Source: Eisenbergiella tayi
Lineage (GTDB): Bacteria > Bacillota > Clostridia > Lachnospirales > Lachnospiraceae
DNA: 64,000 nucleotides
Assembly (NCBI RefSeq): GCF_001881565.1
Contig: NZ_MPDJ01000005.1
Location: 1 to 64,000 of the forward strand
Direction of reading: 5' to 3'
Program-made: the position numbers and the translations under genes
Notes under the pieces: generated by a model
Seen by the model: only the letters and a program-made list of their open reading frames with translations
Databases searched by the model: none
Told to the model about the DNA's origin: nothing
Shown here: positions 17,945 to 25,884 of the stretch, one piece after another
Numbering within the stretch: the stretch's first letter is position 1
Layout of the letters: every line of letters starts with the position of its first letter

Positions 17945-18999
17945 ATATCTCCCGCTCCTTTCTTACTATCCGGTTCCTCAATCTGCGCCACAGGGCTTAC
18001 ACGGAAGCAGGGTTCTTCCACACAACGGTCTTTATAGGCAAAGCCCCTGGCAATACCCTCCACGTTGTTATACCAGTTTCCCGTCACCTCATTGATGATG
18101 TGGATTCCGTCAAAGGTCTCCTCCATCTCAAAAAGCAGAATACGCTTGGCTTCATGCCTGTTGGGACAATGCAGCGCCATCATCAGCTGTCCCCCGAAGG
18201 TGGTAAACAGCATGGAATGCGCGCCGTCCATGGCGTACAGCGGTTCCGTCTCCTGAATCCAGGGGCCCTGGATATCTCCGCTTAAGGACCTGGCATAACC
18301 GGTAGTATATCCTCCCTTTTCCGAAAAGCTGGACCACAGCATAATCAGCACACCGCTTTTCAGTCTGTGAAGAAAAGGGCCGTCCGTTACCCATCCGCTG
18401 TTCTTCATCATTTTTGCAGCCCATGGGCCGTCCGAAGCACGGAAAAGAATGACAGGTTCGCCTGTGGCCTTTCCTAAATCATCACTAAGAGGTACCGCAC
18501 AAATCTGTCCGTCATTTACCTGGAGCCACTCATGGCAGAAAACCATCCAGGGCCTGCCCTTTCTGTCTTCGTACAAGGTTCCGTCCAGACAGTGCCATCC
18601 ATCCGGTGTAACCGGTTTCTCACTTACAGGTTTAAAAGGGCCCTTTGGTGAATCCGCCACGAGACACTGACATCTCCGATAGGTTCCCCTGGCCCGGAAG
18701 GAGGACAGCAGATAATATTTTCCTCTCCAAATATGTACCTCAGGAGCCCAATAATCGGAATCAGCCCAAAAGTCACCTTTACGGAAAGCGATTTCCGGTT
18801 TGGACCAATGTATCAAATCTCTGCTCTCCAAAACATAAAAACAGGGTTCCTCTGTATCTACCTCAGGAAACCTGGTTCGATCTACAAACTGCACATAGGT
18901 ATAGTACTTTTTGCTTACCGGATCCGCCAGGATAAAGGGATCGCTGATATGTACGTCCCTGATATGATAAGGATACCGTTTTTCCATTTCTTCTTTCAT
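17941..18999 (-). CDS. GH43 family glycoside hydrolase
   Basis: This 352-residue five-bladed beta-propeller hydrolase has the family base Asp in HISDPF (Asp20), the WAPEV segment typical of GH43 near 84, and LDGTLYED (Asp139), a likely pKa-modulating aspartate. GH43 enzymes remove L-arabinose or D-xylose (sometimes galactose) from plant polysaccharides. The absence of a signal peptide suggests action on imported oligosaccharides. It is the first gene of block B, divergent from AraC regulator 2. AGGGAGG lies 13 bases before the ATG; Met5 is a possible alternative start. Confidence 0.87.
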   Translation of the reverse strand: MKEEMEKRYPYHIRDVHISDPFILADPVSKKYYTYVQFVDRTRFPEVDTEEPCFYVLESRDLIHWSKPEIAFRKGDFWADSDYWAPEVHIWRGKYYLLSSFRARGTYRRCQCLVADSPKGPFKPVSEKPVTPDGWHCLDGTLYEDRKGRPWMVFCHEWLQVNDGQICAVPLSDDLGKATGEPVILFRASDGPWAAKMMKNSGWVTDGPFLHRLKSGVLIMLWSSFSEKGGYTTGYARSLSGDIQGPWIQETEPLYAMDGAHSMLFTTFGGQLMMALHCPNRHEAKRILLFEMEETFDGIHIINEVTGNWYNNVEGIARGFAYKDRCVEEPCFRVSPVAQIEEPDSKKGAGDI

Positions 19000-19269
19000 A
19001 AGCCGTATTCAACCTCCCTTTTTATATACTTTTATTTGATAAGTGCTGCTATGTATTGTTTAATTGTTTATTTTGTATTATTTTATTAATTACAAAAGAT
19101 ATTTTTTGTACTTTTTATCTATATGTATTATCTTATATTTACTGCTTCCCTTTCATCCACTTTTTAGACGAATACCTATGCAGAATTGACCATATTAACA
19201 GAATTTACATTTTATGGTATACTACATCTATGTGCAATATGATGCTGTTTTACAGAAGGGAGGAGCTCT
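19000..19269. promoter_or_regulatory. Divergent promoter region of block B
   Basis: An AT-rich gap lies between the GH43 operon (minus) and AraC regulator 2 (plus). A good plus promoter is TTAACA (19195-19200), a 17-base spacer, and TATACT (19218-19223), followed by GGGAGGAG before the ATG at 19270. No convincing minus-strand sigma-A promoter was found, as expected if the GH43 operon needs an activator. Confidence 0.7.
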
Positions 19270-20281
19270 ATGCCAACAAAAAAGCCAAAACCGATAGTTG
19301 AATACAGAAATTATTACCTTCCTTCCAGTTTTCCCGTACTACTTCTCACCGGGGATAACTGGAAAATATCCGATGTGAGAAGTGAACATCTCCATTTCCA
19401 CAATTGCCTGGAGGTGGGTATCTGCCACACCGACAGCGGTACCCTGGAATTCTGCAGCGCAATGACCATCCCTTTCTCTGCCGGCGATGTCACCTGTATT
19501 CCCCGGAATATACCTCATACCACTTACTCGGCGCTCTACACCAAAAGCAGGTGGTCTTATTTATTTTTTGATCCCCGGCTGCTCTTCCGTGATATGCTTC
19601 CTCCTGATTTCAATTACAGCATGATATATGATGATATCCATAAATATCTGATACCGGCAGGCTCGTCCCGGCGCATTGCTCTTTTGGCTGAAGCTGCAGT
19701 CGAAGAGCTTTCCGCCATGAATCCGGATCATATGCTGGTAAGAAGTTATCTTTATGTTTTATATATGGAAATCATACGATTCCAAAATCCAAAAACGCAA
19801 AATATGCAACCTGAAATACCCCCCCCCGGAAAAATTTCCGTACTTATCCAGGAATTCACTCAATATCACCCCGGCACTCGATTTCATCGAGGATAACTAC
19901 ATGAACAAATTTCCTGTGGACCTGCTTGCCGAATTATGCCATATGAGTCCCACGCATTTCAGGAGGAACTTTCAGTCAGCCATGCATATGGCTCCGTTAA
20001 CTTACCTGAATACAATACGTATCATGAACGCCTGCAACCTGCTCCGCAATACCAACCACACTATCCTCACAATCTCAGAGATGACCGGTTTCAGCACCCT
20101 GAGCAACTTCAACCGCCACTTTAACCAAATGATGAAGGTATCCCCTAAAGAATACCGGCACCAGACTCTTAAAGGCCGAAAACCGGGCGAAATCCCATCT
20201 ATTATCGAATATGCCGGCTGGCTGGAACCCGATGAGGCGCCTTATCCCGGGAAACAGGAAAAGGCACCGGAAAGAATATAA
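19270..20281 (+). pseudogene. AraC family regulator 2, frameshifted at a C9 tract
   Basis: Residues 1-188 (frame 1) match regulator 1 through the cupin domain (FHNCLEVGICH, CIPRNIPHTTY) and then reach nine consecutive C at 19819-19827. Frame 1 then ends at 19896 without a DNA-binding domain. The rest of the regulator continues in another frame to 20281: LDFIEDNY, LAELCHMSPTHFRRNF and STLSNFNRHF, the complete double helix-turn-helix. Removing one C rejoins the two parts with the sequence E-I-P-P-P-E-K-F. Either this is slipped-strand phase variation, a recent loss, or a sequencing error. As read, no DNA-binding protein is made. It should control the divergent GH43-ABC operon. Confidence 0.88.
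19819..19827 (+). repeat. Homopolymer C9 tract
   Basis: Nine consecutive C lie inside AraC regulator 2, exactly at the point where the reading frame is lost. A length of eight would restore a full-length protein of about 336 residues. No other C-run this long was noticed in coding sequence in the window. Confidence 0.92.
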
Positions 20282-20315
20282 TAAGATAACGTGCGCCGCC
20301 AGGCGTACCAAAAAA

Positions 20316-20354
20316 AGGCACCCTCATGGAATTCCTTCCATAGAGGATGCCTTT
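20316..20354. terminator. Bidirectional terminator between regulator 2 and rplQ
   Basis: An imperfect stem AGGCACCCTC...TGGAA pairs with TTCCA...GAGGATGCCT, flanked by an A-run on the left and TTTT on the right. It ends both the regulator (plus) and the long ribosomal operon (minus). Confidence 0.85.
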
Positions 20355-20392
20355 TCTATACAGAAAAGCAATACTGCTTTCTTATTTTAATC

Positions 20393-20929
20393 TTATACCA
20401 GCTCCAGAACAACTTCCATTGCTCCGTCACCTTTTCTCTGTCCGATCTTGATGATACGGGTATATCCACCCTTACGATCCACATACTTAGGAGCGATTTC
20501 ATCAAAAATCTTGGCAGGCATATCAACCTTCTTGGTGCCTCTTTTACGTCCGGCTGCAGTGGTGGGAACCTCGGTAATCGGGTAAAGAACCTTCAGCATC
20601 TGTCTTCTTGCATGAAGTCTGCTGGGCAGATCCTTCTTGATTTCCTTCTCCACTTCATCATAAACGGTAACTTTCTTTCCGTCTACGGTTTCTTTCACTC
20701 TCTTGCCGTCTTTGTCTTTTCTGGCAACCTTTGCGGTAACCTTAACGGTTTCGAAATTGTCTTTTTCTCTTACGCCCATAGCTATGATGCCTTCAGCGAT
20801 TTTACGAACTTCCTTAGCTCTTGCTTCGGTAGTAACGATTTTTCCATGATACAGCAGATTGGTTACCTGATTTCTCAGCAGGGCCTTTCTCTGATCGGAA
20901 GTTTTTCCTAATTTTCTGTACTTTGCCAT
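20393..20929 (-). CDS. rplQ: 50S ribosomal protein L17
   Basis: L17 binds 23S rRNA near the exit tunnel. This copy has 178 residues against about 120 in Bacillus. The excess is a lysine/glutamate-rich insert of about 45 residues (roughly 54-100), seen from memory in Lachnospiraceae relatives. The conserved start MAKYRKLGKTSDQRKALLRN and the LHARRQMLKVLY segment flank the insert. The frame continues to 20968, but homology begins at the ATG at 20929. It is the last gene of the alpha operon, as usual directly after rpoA. Confidence 0.96.
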   Translation of the reverse strand: MAKYRKLGKTSDQRKALLRNQVTNLLYHGKIVTTEARAKEVRKIAEGIIAMGVREKDNFETVKVTAKVARKDKDGKRVKETVDGKKVTVYDEVEKEIKKDLPSRLHARRQMLKVLYPITEVPTTAAGRKRGTKKVDMPAKIFDEIAPKYVDRKGGYTRIIKIGQRKGDGAMEVVLELV

Positions 20930-21157
20930 TTTTTTATTCTCTCTTTCATTCTTGGTACATCCGGCCACGCTCTTCGGACTTACTTACCGAATGTTTTTTA
21001 TAAGCGGACGGCTGTCAGAAGACAGCCTCCGCAGCCAATCATGCTACAAAGCATCTCAAGGTACCCTTGCACCCTTAGTGCCATTGTGCCCTGAGGCACT
21101 TTTACATCTCCGCGCACATCGGACTTATCGGAAACGCCCATACAGATTCTGTATTCT
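20930..21157. other. Intergenic region rpoA-rplQ
   Basis: The 228 bases contain no supported gene. One imperfect inverted repeat, AGTGCC...GGCACT near 21077-21100, may form a hairpin in the transcript between rpoA and rplQ. No U-run follows it, so I do not call a terminator. Confidence 0.4.
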
Positions 21158-22126
21158 TTATACGTTTACATCATCGCTGGGATTCAGCTGAAGTCCCAGT
21201 TCCTTTAATTTAGCAAGAACCTCTTCCAGAGACTTACGGCCCAGGTTACGAACCTTCATCATATCTTCGGAAGTCTTATTGGTCAATTCTTCTACCGTAT
21301 TGATACCAGCACGCTTTAAGCAGTTATAGGAACGAACGGACAGTTCAAGCTCGTCGATGCTCATTTCCAATACTTTTTCTTTCTCATCATCTTCCTTCTC
21401 TACCATAACCTCCGCGGTCTTGGCATTTTCAGAAAGGTCAATGAAAAGGCTTAAATGTTCACTGAGTACTTTTGCAGCAAGGCTGACAGCTTCATCCGGA
21501 GCAAGAGTGCCGTTCGTATATACATCCAGTGTCAGTTTATCAAAGTCAGTTACCTGACCGACACGGGTATTGGCAACACTCATATTCACTCTCTCTACCG
21601 GAGTATAGATGGAATCAATTGCGATCACACCGATAGGCAGGTCTTCGCTCTTGTTCTTCTCCGCGCTGACATATCCACGGCCCTTGGTAATGGTCAGTTC
21701 CATGTACAGCTTGCTTTCCTTGCCGCCGCTTAAGGTAGCAATTACCAGGTCGGGATTAAGAATCTCAATATCCTGATCTGCCTGAATATCTGAAGCACGG
21801 ACAACACCTTCGCCTTCGAATTCGATATAAGCGGTCTTAGGTTCATTGGTTTCGCTGCTGTTCTTGATTGCCAGACTCTTGATGTTCATGATAATTTCAG
21901 TCACATCTTCCTTGACACCGGGAATAGAGCTGAATTCATGCAGCACGCCTTCAATCTTCACCTGGCTTACAGCCGCACCCGGAAGAGAAGAAAGCATAAT
22001 TCTTCTCAGGGAGTTGCCCAGCGTAATACCGTAACCTCTTTCCAGCGGTTCTACAACGAATTTGCCGTATTTCTTGTCCTCAGAGATTTCAGCAACCTCG
22101 ATATTGGGTCTTTCAAAATCAAACAC
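21158..22126 (-). CDS. rpoA: DNA-directed RNA polymerase subunit alpha
   Basis: The 322 residues show both alpha domains. The N-terminal domain (about 1-230), with GITLGNSLRRIMLSSLPG near 30-47, dimerises and nucleates core assembly. The C-terminal domain (about 250-315), with LELSVRSYNCLKRAGI and the VRNLGRKSLEEV segment, contacts UP-element DNA and activators. The linker contains an acidic stretch (KEDDEKEKV). It lies between rpsD and rplQ, the standard alpha-operon position, and is co-transcribed on minus. Confidence 0.98.
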   Translation of the reverse strand: MFDFERPNIEVAEISEDKKYGKFVVEPLERGYGITLGNSLRRIMLSSLPGAAVSQVKIEGVLHEFSSIPGVKEDVTEIIMNIKSLAIKNSSETNEPKTAYIEFEGEGVVRASDIQADQDIEILNPDLVIATLSGGKESKLYMELTITKGRGYVSAEKNKSEDLPIGVIAIDSIYTPVERVNMSVANTRVGQVTDFDKLTLDVYTNGTLAPDEAVSLAAKVLSEHLSLFIDLSENAKTAEVMVEKEDDEKEKVLEMSIDELELSVRSYNCLKRAGINTVEELTNKTSEDMMKVRNLGRKSLEEVLAKLKELGLQLNPSDDVNV

Positions 22127-22191
22127 TGCAAATACCCTCCTTTACGAACGAAAAGTTTCTTAATTGAAACGTTCACGCCAGCTATAAGAAA

Positions 22192-22785
22192 TTACTTGGA
22201 ATACAATTCGACGATAAGCATTTCGTCTACAGGTACGTCAATCATTTCCCTGGCCGGAAGTTCCTTAATCGTTCCTTTGAAGTTTTCAATATCAACATCC
22301 ATCCACTCCGGAACAAGTCTTCCTGCTGTAACTTCGAGGATATCTTTATATCTCTGCATTCCTTTTGCTTTTTCCTTGATTTCAATCACGTCGCCCGCTT
22401 TAACCAGGTAAGAAGGAATGTTTACACACTTTCCGTTTACCAGTACGTGCTTGTGATCTACTACCTGTCTTGCTTCTCTTCTGGTTCTTGCAAAGCCCAT
22501 TCTGAAGATAACGCTGTCCAGTCTGCATTCAAGAAGAACCATCAGGTTGGTACCGGTCATCCCTTTCATTTTATCGGCTTTCTTATAGTAATTTCTGAAA
22601 GGTTTCTCCAGCACGCCATAGATGAATTTAGCTTTCTGCTTTTCTCTAAGCTGAAGGCCGTATTCACTTACCTTCTTGCCGGCTCTCGCATTGGTTCTGT
22701 TAGACTTCTTGTCATATCCCAGGTACATGGGTTCAAGACCAAGAGATCTGCATCTTTTTAAAACAGGTGTTCTGTTTACTGCCAT
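22192..22785 (-). CDS. rpsD: 30S ribosomal protein S4
   Basis: The 197-residue primary 16S rRNA-binding protein starts MAVNRTPVLKRCRSLGLEP. It has only one N-terminal Cys, so it is the zinc-free form. The S4 RNA-binding domain (about 88-150, RLDSVIFRMGFARTRREARQ) is intact. GGAGG lies nine bases before the ATG at 22785; the frame extends 15 codons upstream without support. S4 autoregulates alpha operons in other bacteria, but no specific site is recognisable here. Confidence 0.97.
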   Translation of the reverse strand: MAVNRTPVLKRCRSLGLEPMYLGYDKKSNRTNARAGKKVSEYGLQLREKQKAKFIYGVLEKPFRNYYKKADKMKGMTGTNLMVLLECRLDSVIFRMGFARTRREARQVVDHKHVLVNGKCVNIPSYLVKAGDVIEIKEKAKGMQRYKDILEVTAGRLVPEWMDVDIENFKGTIKELPAREMIDVPVDEMLIVELYSK

Positions 22786-22869
22786 TTTAGATTTCCTCCA
22801 AATATTGTTTACAGTACGTCTCAGACGCACTTTCTTCCAACGTTTTCATAATTTATTGTTGAACAGAGA

Positions 22870-23265
22870 CTATACTCTACGACGCTTAGGCGGGCGGCAT
22901 CCGTTATGAGGCACAGGAGTAACATCCTTGATGCTTGTTACTTCAATACCGCATGCAGAAAGAGCACGGATTGCAGCTTCACGTCCTGAACCAGGACCCT
23001 TTACGAATACGTCTACAGTCTTCAGGCCGTGCGGAATCGCTGCCTTTGCAGCGGTTTCTGCAGCCATCTGTGCTGCGTACGGAGTAGATTTCCTTGAACC
23101 TCTAAAGCCCAGACCGCCGGCGCTTGCCCAGCTTAAAGCATTTCCTTCAGTATCTGTCAATGTAACGATTGTGTTATTGAAAGATGACTGAATATGTGCC
23201 TGTCCGCGTTCAACGTTTTTTCTGACACGTTTCTTTGTTACTTTTTTCGCAACTTTCTTAGCCAT
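22870..23265 (-). CDS. rpsK: 30S ribosomal protein S11
   Basis: The 131-residue platform protein binds helix 23/45 of 16S rRNA. It has the basic N-terminus (MAKKVAKKVTKKRVRKNVERG) and the conserved C-terminus TPVPHNGCRPPKRRRV. The GLGFRGSRKSTPYAAQ segment is typical. It lies 27 bases downstream of rpsM and 84 bases upstream of rpsD in the usual order. Confidence 0.97.
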   Translation of the reverse strand: MAKKVAKKVTKKRVRKNVERGQAHIQSSFNNTIVTLTDTEGNALSWASAGGLGFRGSRKSTPYAAQMAAETAAKAAIPHGLKTVDVFVKGPGSGREAAIRALSACGIEVTSIKDVTPVPHNGCRPPKRRRV

Positions 23266-23292
23266 TTAAACTAACCTACTTTCCTCAATAAA

Positions 23293-23661
23293 TTATTTCT
23301 TCTTATTTGCAACTGTTCTCTTAGGACCTTTTCTGGTTCTTGCGTTGTTCTTGGTGTTCTGTCCGCGAACCGGAAGTCCTTTTCTGTGACGGATACCCCT
23401 ATAGCATCCGATTTCCTGTAATCTCTTGATGTTCAGAGCGATTTCTCTTCTCAGATCACCTTCTACAGTCATTGTTTCATCGATGACAGCGCTCAGTCTC
23501 TTGACTTCATCGTCTGTCAGCTCCCTTACACGGGTGTCAGGGTTGACATTTGCCTTTGCGCAGATTTTTGTTGCGCTCGGTCTACCGATACCATAGATAT
23601 AAGTAAGTCCGATCTCCACACGTTTTTCTCTTGGTAAGTCAATACCTGCAATACGAGCCAT
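23293..23661 (-). CDS. rpsM: 30S ribosomal protein S13
   Basis: The 122-residue head protein contacts the P-site tRNA and the 50S bridge. It starts MARIAGIDLPREKRVEIGLTY and ends with the basic RKGLPVRGQNTKNNARTRKG tail typical of the family. It normally follows rpmJ closely, but here more than 600 non-coding bases intervene. The RBS GGAGGAAACG precedes the ATG. Confidence 0.97.
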   Translation of the reverse strand: MARIAGIDLPREKRVEIGLTYIYGIGRPSATKICAKANVNPDTRVRELTDDEVKRLSAVIDETMTVEGDLRREIALNIKRLQEIGCYRGIRHRKGLPVRGQNTKNNARTRKGPKRTVANKKK

Positions 23662-24270
23662 TTACGTTTCCTCCGTTTTCCTTTCGCGCCACATCCCACC
23701 CGGCTTTCCGCCAGGCCGCGCGTTTCTTCACTGCGCATTAAATATCCGGTCTTTACAAAAAACATTTAACGCGCAATTACACAAGGCAGACTCCACCCTT
23801 TCCACGTCTCCACGCTTCCTGGTGTATCACACCCTGTGCATACGATCAAATCGTATTAAATAATAGTTACTAATTGACTGGGGCGTTTTCTGATGCATTC
23901 CGTTAAGATTCTAAAAACCAATTGATTATCACTACCGACTCTCTCCTAGTCCTTTAACCTCCCGAAAAGCCAACAGGAAAAACAAATCAAATCGGAGATT
24001 TGCTTTGTTTTTCGAGCGACTGCTCCGCAGTCGCTTGCCCAGCCGGACATCTCCATCCGGCCTTTCCGATACTCCGGTATTCCGAAGAATACTGAGGATG
24101 CCTGGCACCCTAATTTTCGGTATCAAAAAGTAATCTCCCGTAAACCCATGTAAGAAATCATACAGCCGCTGCAGCGCTGCCGTACTCCACACGAATTGCC
24201 TTACGTTCAATTATTTCCAAGCATCGTCCCGGGGAACGATACTGATGCCGCCTGAATGGAACGACAAGGA
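23662..24270 (-). other. 609-base non-coding region with clustered hairpins inside the alpha operon
   Basis: No convincing gene is present; short frames (for example 23932-24210 minus) lack a ribosome site and composition. In minus (transcript) order it holds GTATTC-TTCG-GAATAC (UUCG tetraloop), GCCGGA...TCCGGC, GCGACTGC-GGA-GCAGTCGC, and CAAATC...GATTTG followed by TTTTT (near 23972-23995). The last may act as an intrinsic terminator. Such a long spacer between rpmJ and rpsM is unusual. It may hold an attenuator, an RNA processing site, or an unknown small RNA. Confidence 0.55.
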
Positions 24271-24384
24271 TCAGCCCTGTCTCTGTTTGTGTTTCGGGTT
24301 CTCGCAGATAACTCTGATAGCACCCTTTCTCTTGATTACTTTGCACTTTTCGCAAATCGGTTTTACTGATGATCTAACTTTCAT
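24271..24384 (-). CDS. rpmJ: 50S ribosomal protein L36 (zinc type)
   Basis: This 37-residue protein starts MKVRSSVKPICEKCKVIKRK, with Cys-x2-Cys, then a third Cys and a His (CENPKH) that complete the zinc site, so it is the C+ form. GGAGG lies six bases before the ATG. It is found after infA, as expected, but is cut off from rpsM by the long non-coding region. Confidence 0.96.
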   Translation of the reverse strand: MKVRSSVKPICEKCKVIKRKGAIRVICENPKHKQRQG

Positions 24385-24445
24385 GTTAAACCTCCTTTCA
24401 AAAAAGACCGTCTTAAATTATAACATGCAAAAACGGGTTATGCAA

Positions 24446-24524
24446 GCATTTCCTTCGGAAAATACTCGCATTTCCTTCGGAAAATCGCTGTTCATCCGGA
24501 AATTCGCTGTTCATCCGGAAATAC
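24446..24524. repeat. Four tandem ~19-base hairpin-forming repeats
   Basis: Between infA and rpmJ lie units 24446-24467, 24468-24486, 24487-24505 and 24506-24524. The first two read GCATTTCCTTCGGAAAAT, the last two GCTGTTCATCCGGAAAT. Each has a TTCC-n-GGAA core able to fold. They sit in the operon leader ahead of rpmJ and the long non-coding region. Confidence 0.8.
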
Positions 24525-24550
24525 CTGCTTTATTCCGTAAAGACAACTTT

Positions 24551-24769
24551 TTATTTATCTCTCCAGATAATACGGCCCTTGCTTAAATCATAAGGAGAAA
24601 GCTCCAGTGTAACCTTATCCCCCGGAAGGATACGGATAAAGTTCTGTCTCAGCTTTCCGCTGATATGAGCAAGCACTCTGTGTCCATTCTCCAACTCCAC
24701 CTGAAACATGGTGTTGGGCAGCTTTTCCACTACGGTTCCTTCGATTTCAATTACATCTGCTTTCGACAT
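24551..24769 (-). CDS. infA: Translation initiation factor IF-1
   Basis: The 72-residue OB-fold protein (MSKADVIEIEGTVVEKLPNT; GHRVLAHISGKLRQNFIRIL) occupies the A-site of the 30S subunit during initiation. The length is exactly the bacterial norm. It lies downstream of map and the KOW gene, in the order typical of Firmicutes. The RBS AAAGGAAATAAAGT precedes the ATG. Confidence 0.98.
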   Translation of the reverse strand: MSKADVIEIEGTVVEKLPNTMFQVELENGHRVLAHISGKLRQNFIRILPGDKVTLELSPYDLSKGRIIWRDK

Positions 24770-24824
24770 ACTTTATTTCCTTTCTGTTTCCAATCATCAT
24801 TGCTGCGGATTTATCCGTTTTTTC

Positions 24825-25091
24825 TTAAGGGTTATTTCTGCGGGTATAAAGATTTATTTTCTCTCTGATCTGATTATTGCCCCAGGCGGGATTCTCCAGA
24901 AAACTAACCAGTTCTTCACGGGTGACTCCGTCATTGATCAGCTGAACATGTTTCCTGTTCTTCTTTTTGGGATGAAGCAGATCCCTGCCGCATCCGTCTG
25001 ACAGATATAGCATATCCTGCTCTTCCTTAATAATCAGATAAAGCGTATTCTTGTCATGCCCTGCTTTTGAGAGCGCCAGTTTTCCTGTCAT
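24825..25091 (-). CDS. KOW domain RNA-binding protein (ribosomal L14e/L6e-like)
   Basis: The 88-residue basic protein opens with a KOW-like strand pattern (MTGKLALSKAGHDKNTLYLI), followed by a lysine/arginine tract (LHPKKKNRKHVQL). The same gene is found between map and infA in many Clostridia; its role is not established beyond a likely RNA or ribosome association. GAGG six bases before the ATG at 25091 favours this start over the ATG at 25103, which would fall 2 bases from the map stop codon. Confidence 0.85.
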   Translation of the reverse strand: MTGKLALSKAGHDKNTLYLIIKEEQDMLYLSDGCGRDLLHPKKKNRKHVQLINDGVTREELVSFLENPAWGNNQIREKINLYTRRNNP

Positions 25092-25104
25092 ACATTTCCT
25101 CATT

Positions 25105-25857
25105 TCAGCAGATTGTGAGAATTTCGGGTTCACCATCTGTAATCAGAATCGTATTTTCGTAGTGAGCAGACAGGGAACCATCCTTTGTTACAACAGTCCA
25201 TCCGTCGTCCATCCACTCCACCGGCCAGTCTCCTATATTGATCATCGGCTCAACAGCCAATGTCATACCAGCCTGCAGCCTTACGCCCCTGCGTTTCTGT
25301 CTGAAGTTCGGAATCTGCGGATCCTCATGCAGGCTGGTGCCGATGCCATGCCCCACCAGGTCATGGACAATTCCATAACCGAACTGGCTCACGTAATCAT
25401 CAATGGCAGCGGAAATATCGTACAGATGATTTCCTTCCCTGGCCTGTTTGATTCCTTCAAAAAAGCTCTGCCTTGTCACCGCAATCAGATTCTTTGCATC
25501 CTCACTTATGGTTCCTACCCCATGGGTTCTTGCTGCATCAGAATGATAGCCTTTATAAATAAGACCTGCATCCAGGCTGACAATGTCGCCGACCTTAAGG
25601 ATATGGCTGTCATTGGGAATGCCGTGGACCACCTCATTATTTACAGAAACACAAATAGATGCCGGATATCCCTGATAATTCAGAAAGTTGGGTATGCAGC
25701 CATAGCCGCGTATTAATTTTTCGCCCAGCATATCAATGTCCAGCGTGGAAATTCCGGGGCGGATAAAAGCTCCCAGTTCTTCATGAACCTCTGCCAATAT
25801 CCTGCCGGCTTCCCGCATTAATTCAATTTCTCTTGCAGATTTAATGGTCACTGCCAT
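25105..25857 (-). CDS. map: Type I methionine aminopeptidase
   Basis: The 250-residue pita-bread metalloprotease removes initiator methionine from nascent proteins. Metal ligands are visible in order: Asp in SLDAGLIYKGYHSD (two Asp near 93 and 104), His in VGHGIG (near 167), Glu in VEPM (near 200) and Glu in ENTILIT (near 231). GGAGG lies 8 bases before the ATG at 25857. No N-terminal SEC-type zinc extension is present. It follows adk by 27 bases in the spc operon. Confidence 0.96.
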   Translation of the reverse strand: MAVTIKSAREIELMREAGRILAEVHEELGAFIRPGISTLDIDMLGEKLIRGYGCIPNFLNYQGYPASICVSVNNEVVHGIPNDSHILKVGDIVSLDAGLIYKGYHSDAARTHGVGTISEDAKNLIAVTRQSFFEGIKQAREGNHLYDISAAIDDYVSQFGYGIVHDLVGHGIGTSLHEDPQIPNFRQKRRGVRLQAGMTLAVEPMINIGDWPVEWMDDGWTVVTKDGSLSAHYENTILITDGEPEILTIC

Positions 25858-25884
25858 ATAAATAACCTCCGAAGGCCGCAATCC

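Noticed and set aside
23985..24062. Possible fourth copy of the giant-hairpin core
   Set aside because: It shares CGAGCGACTGC and CGCTTGCCC with copy 3's tail but lacks the defining GGTCCTTA and TTAGTACC blocks and has no long arms.
23932..24210. Possible 92-codon gene in the rpmJ-rpsM gap
   Set aside because: It spans several strong hairpins, has no ribosome binding site, and shows no resemblance to a known protein.
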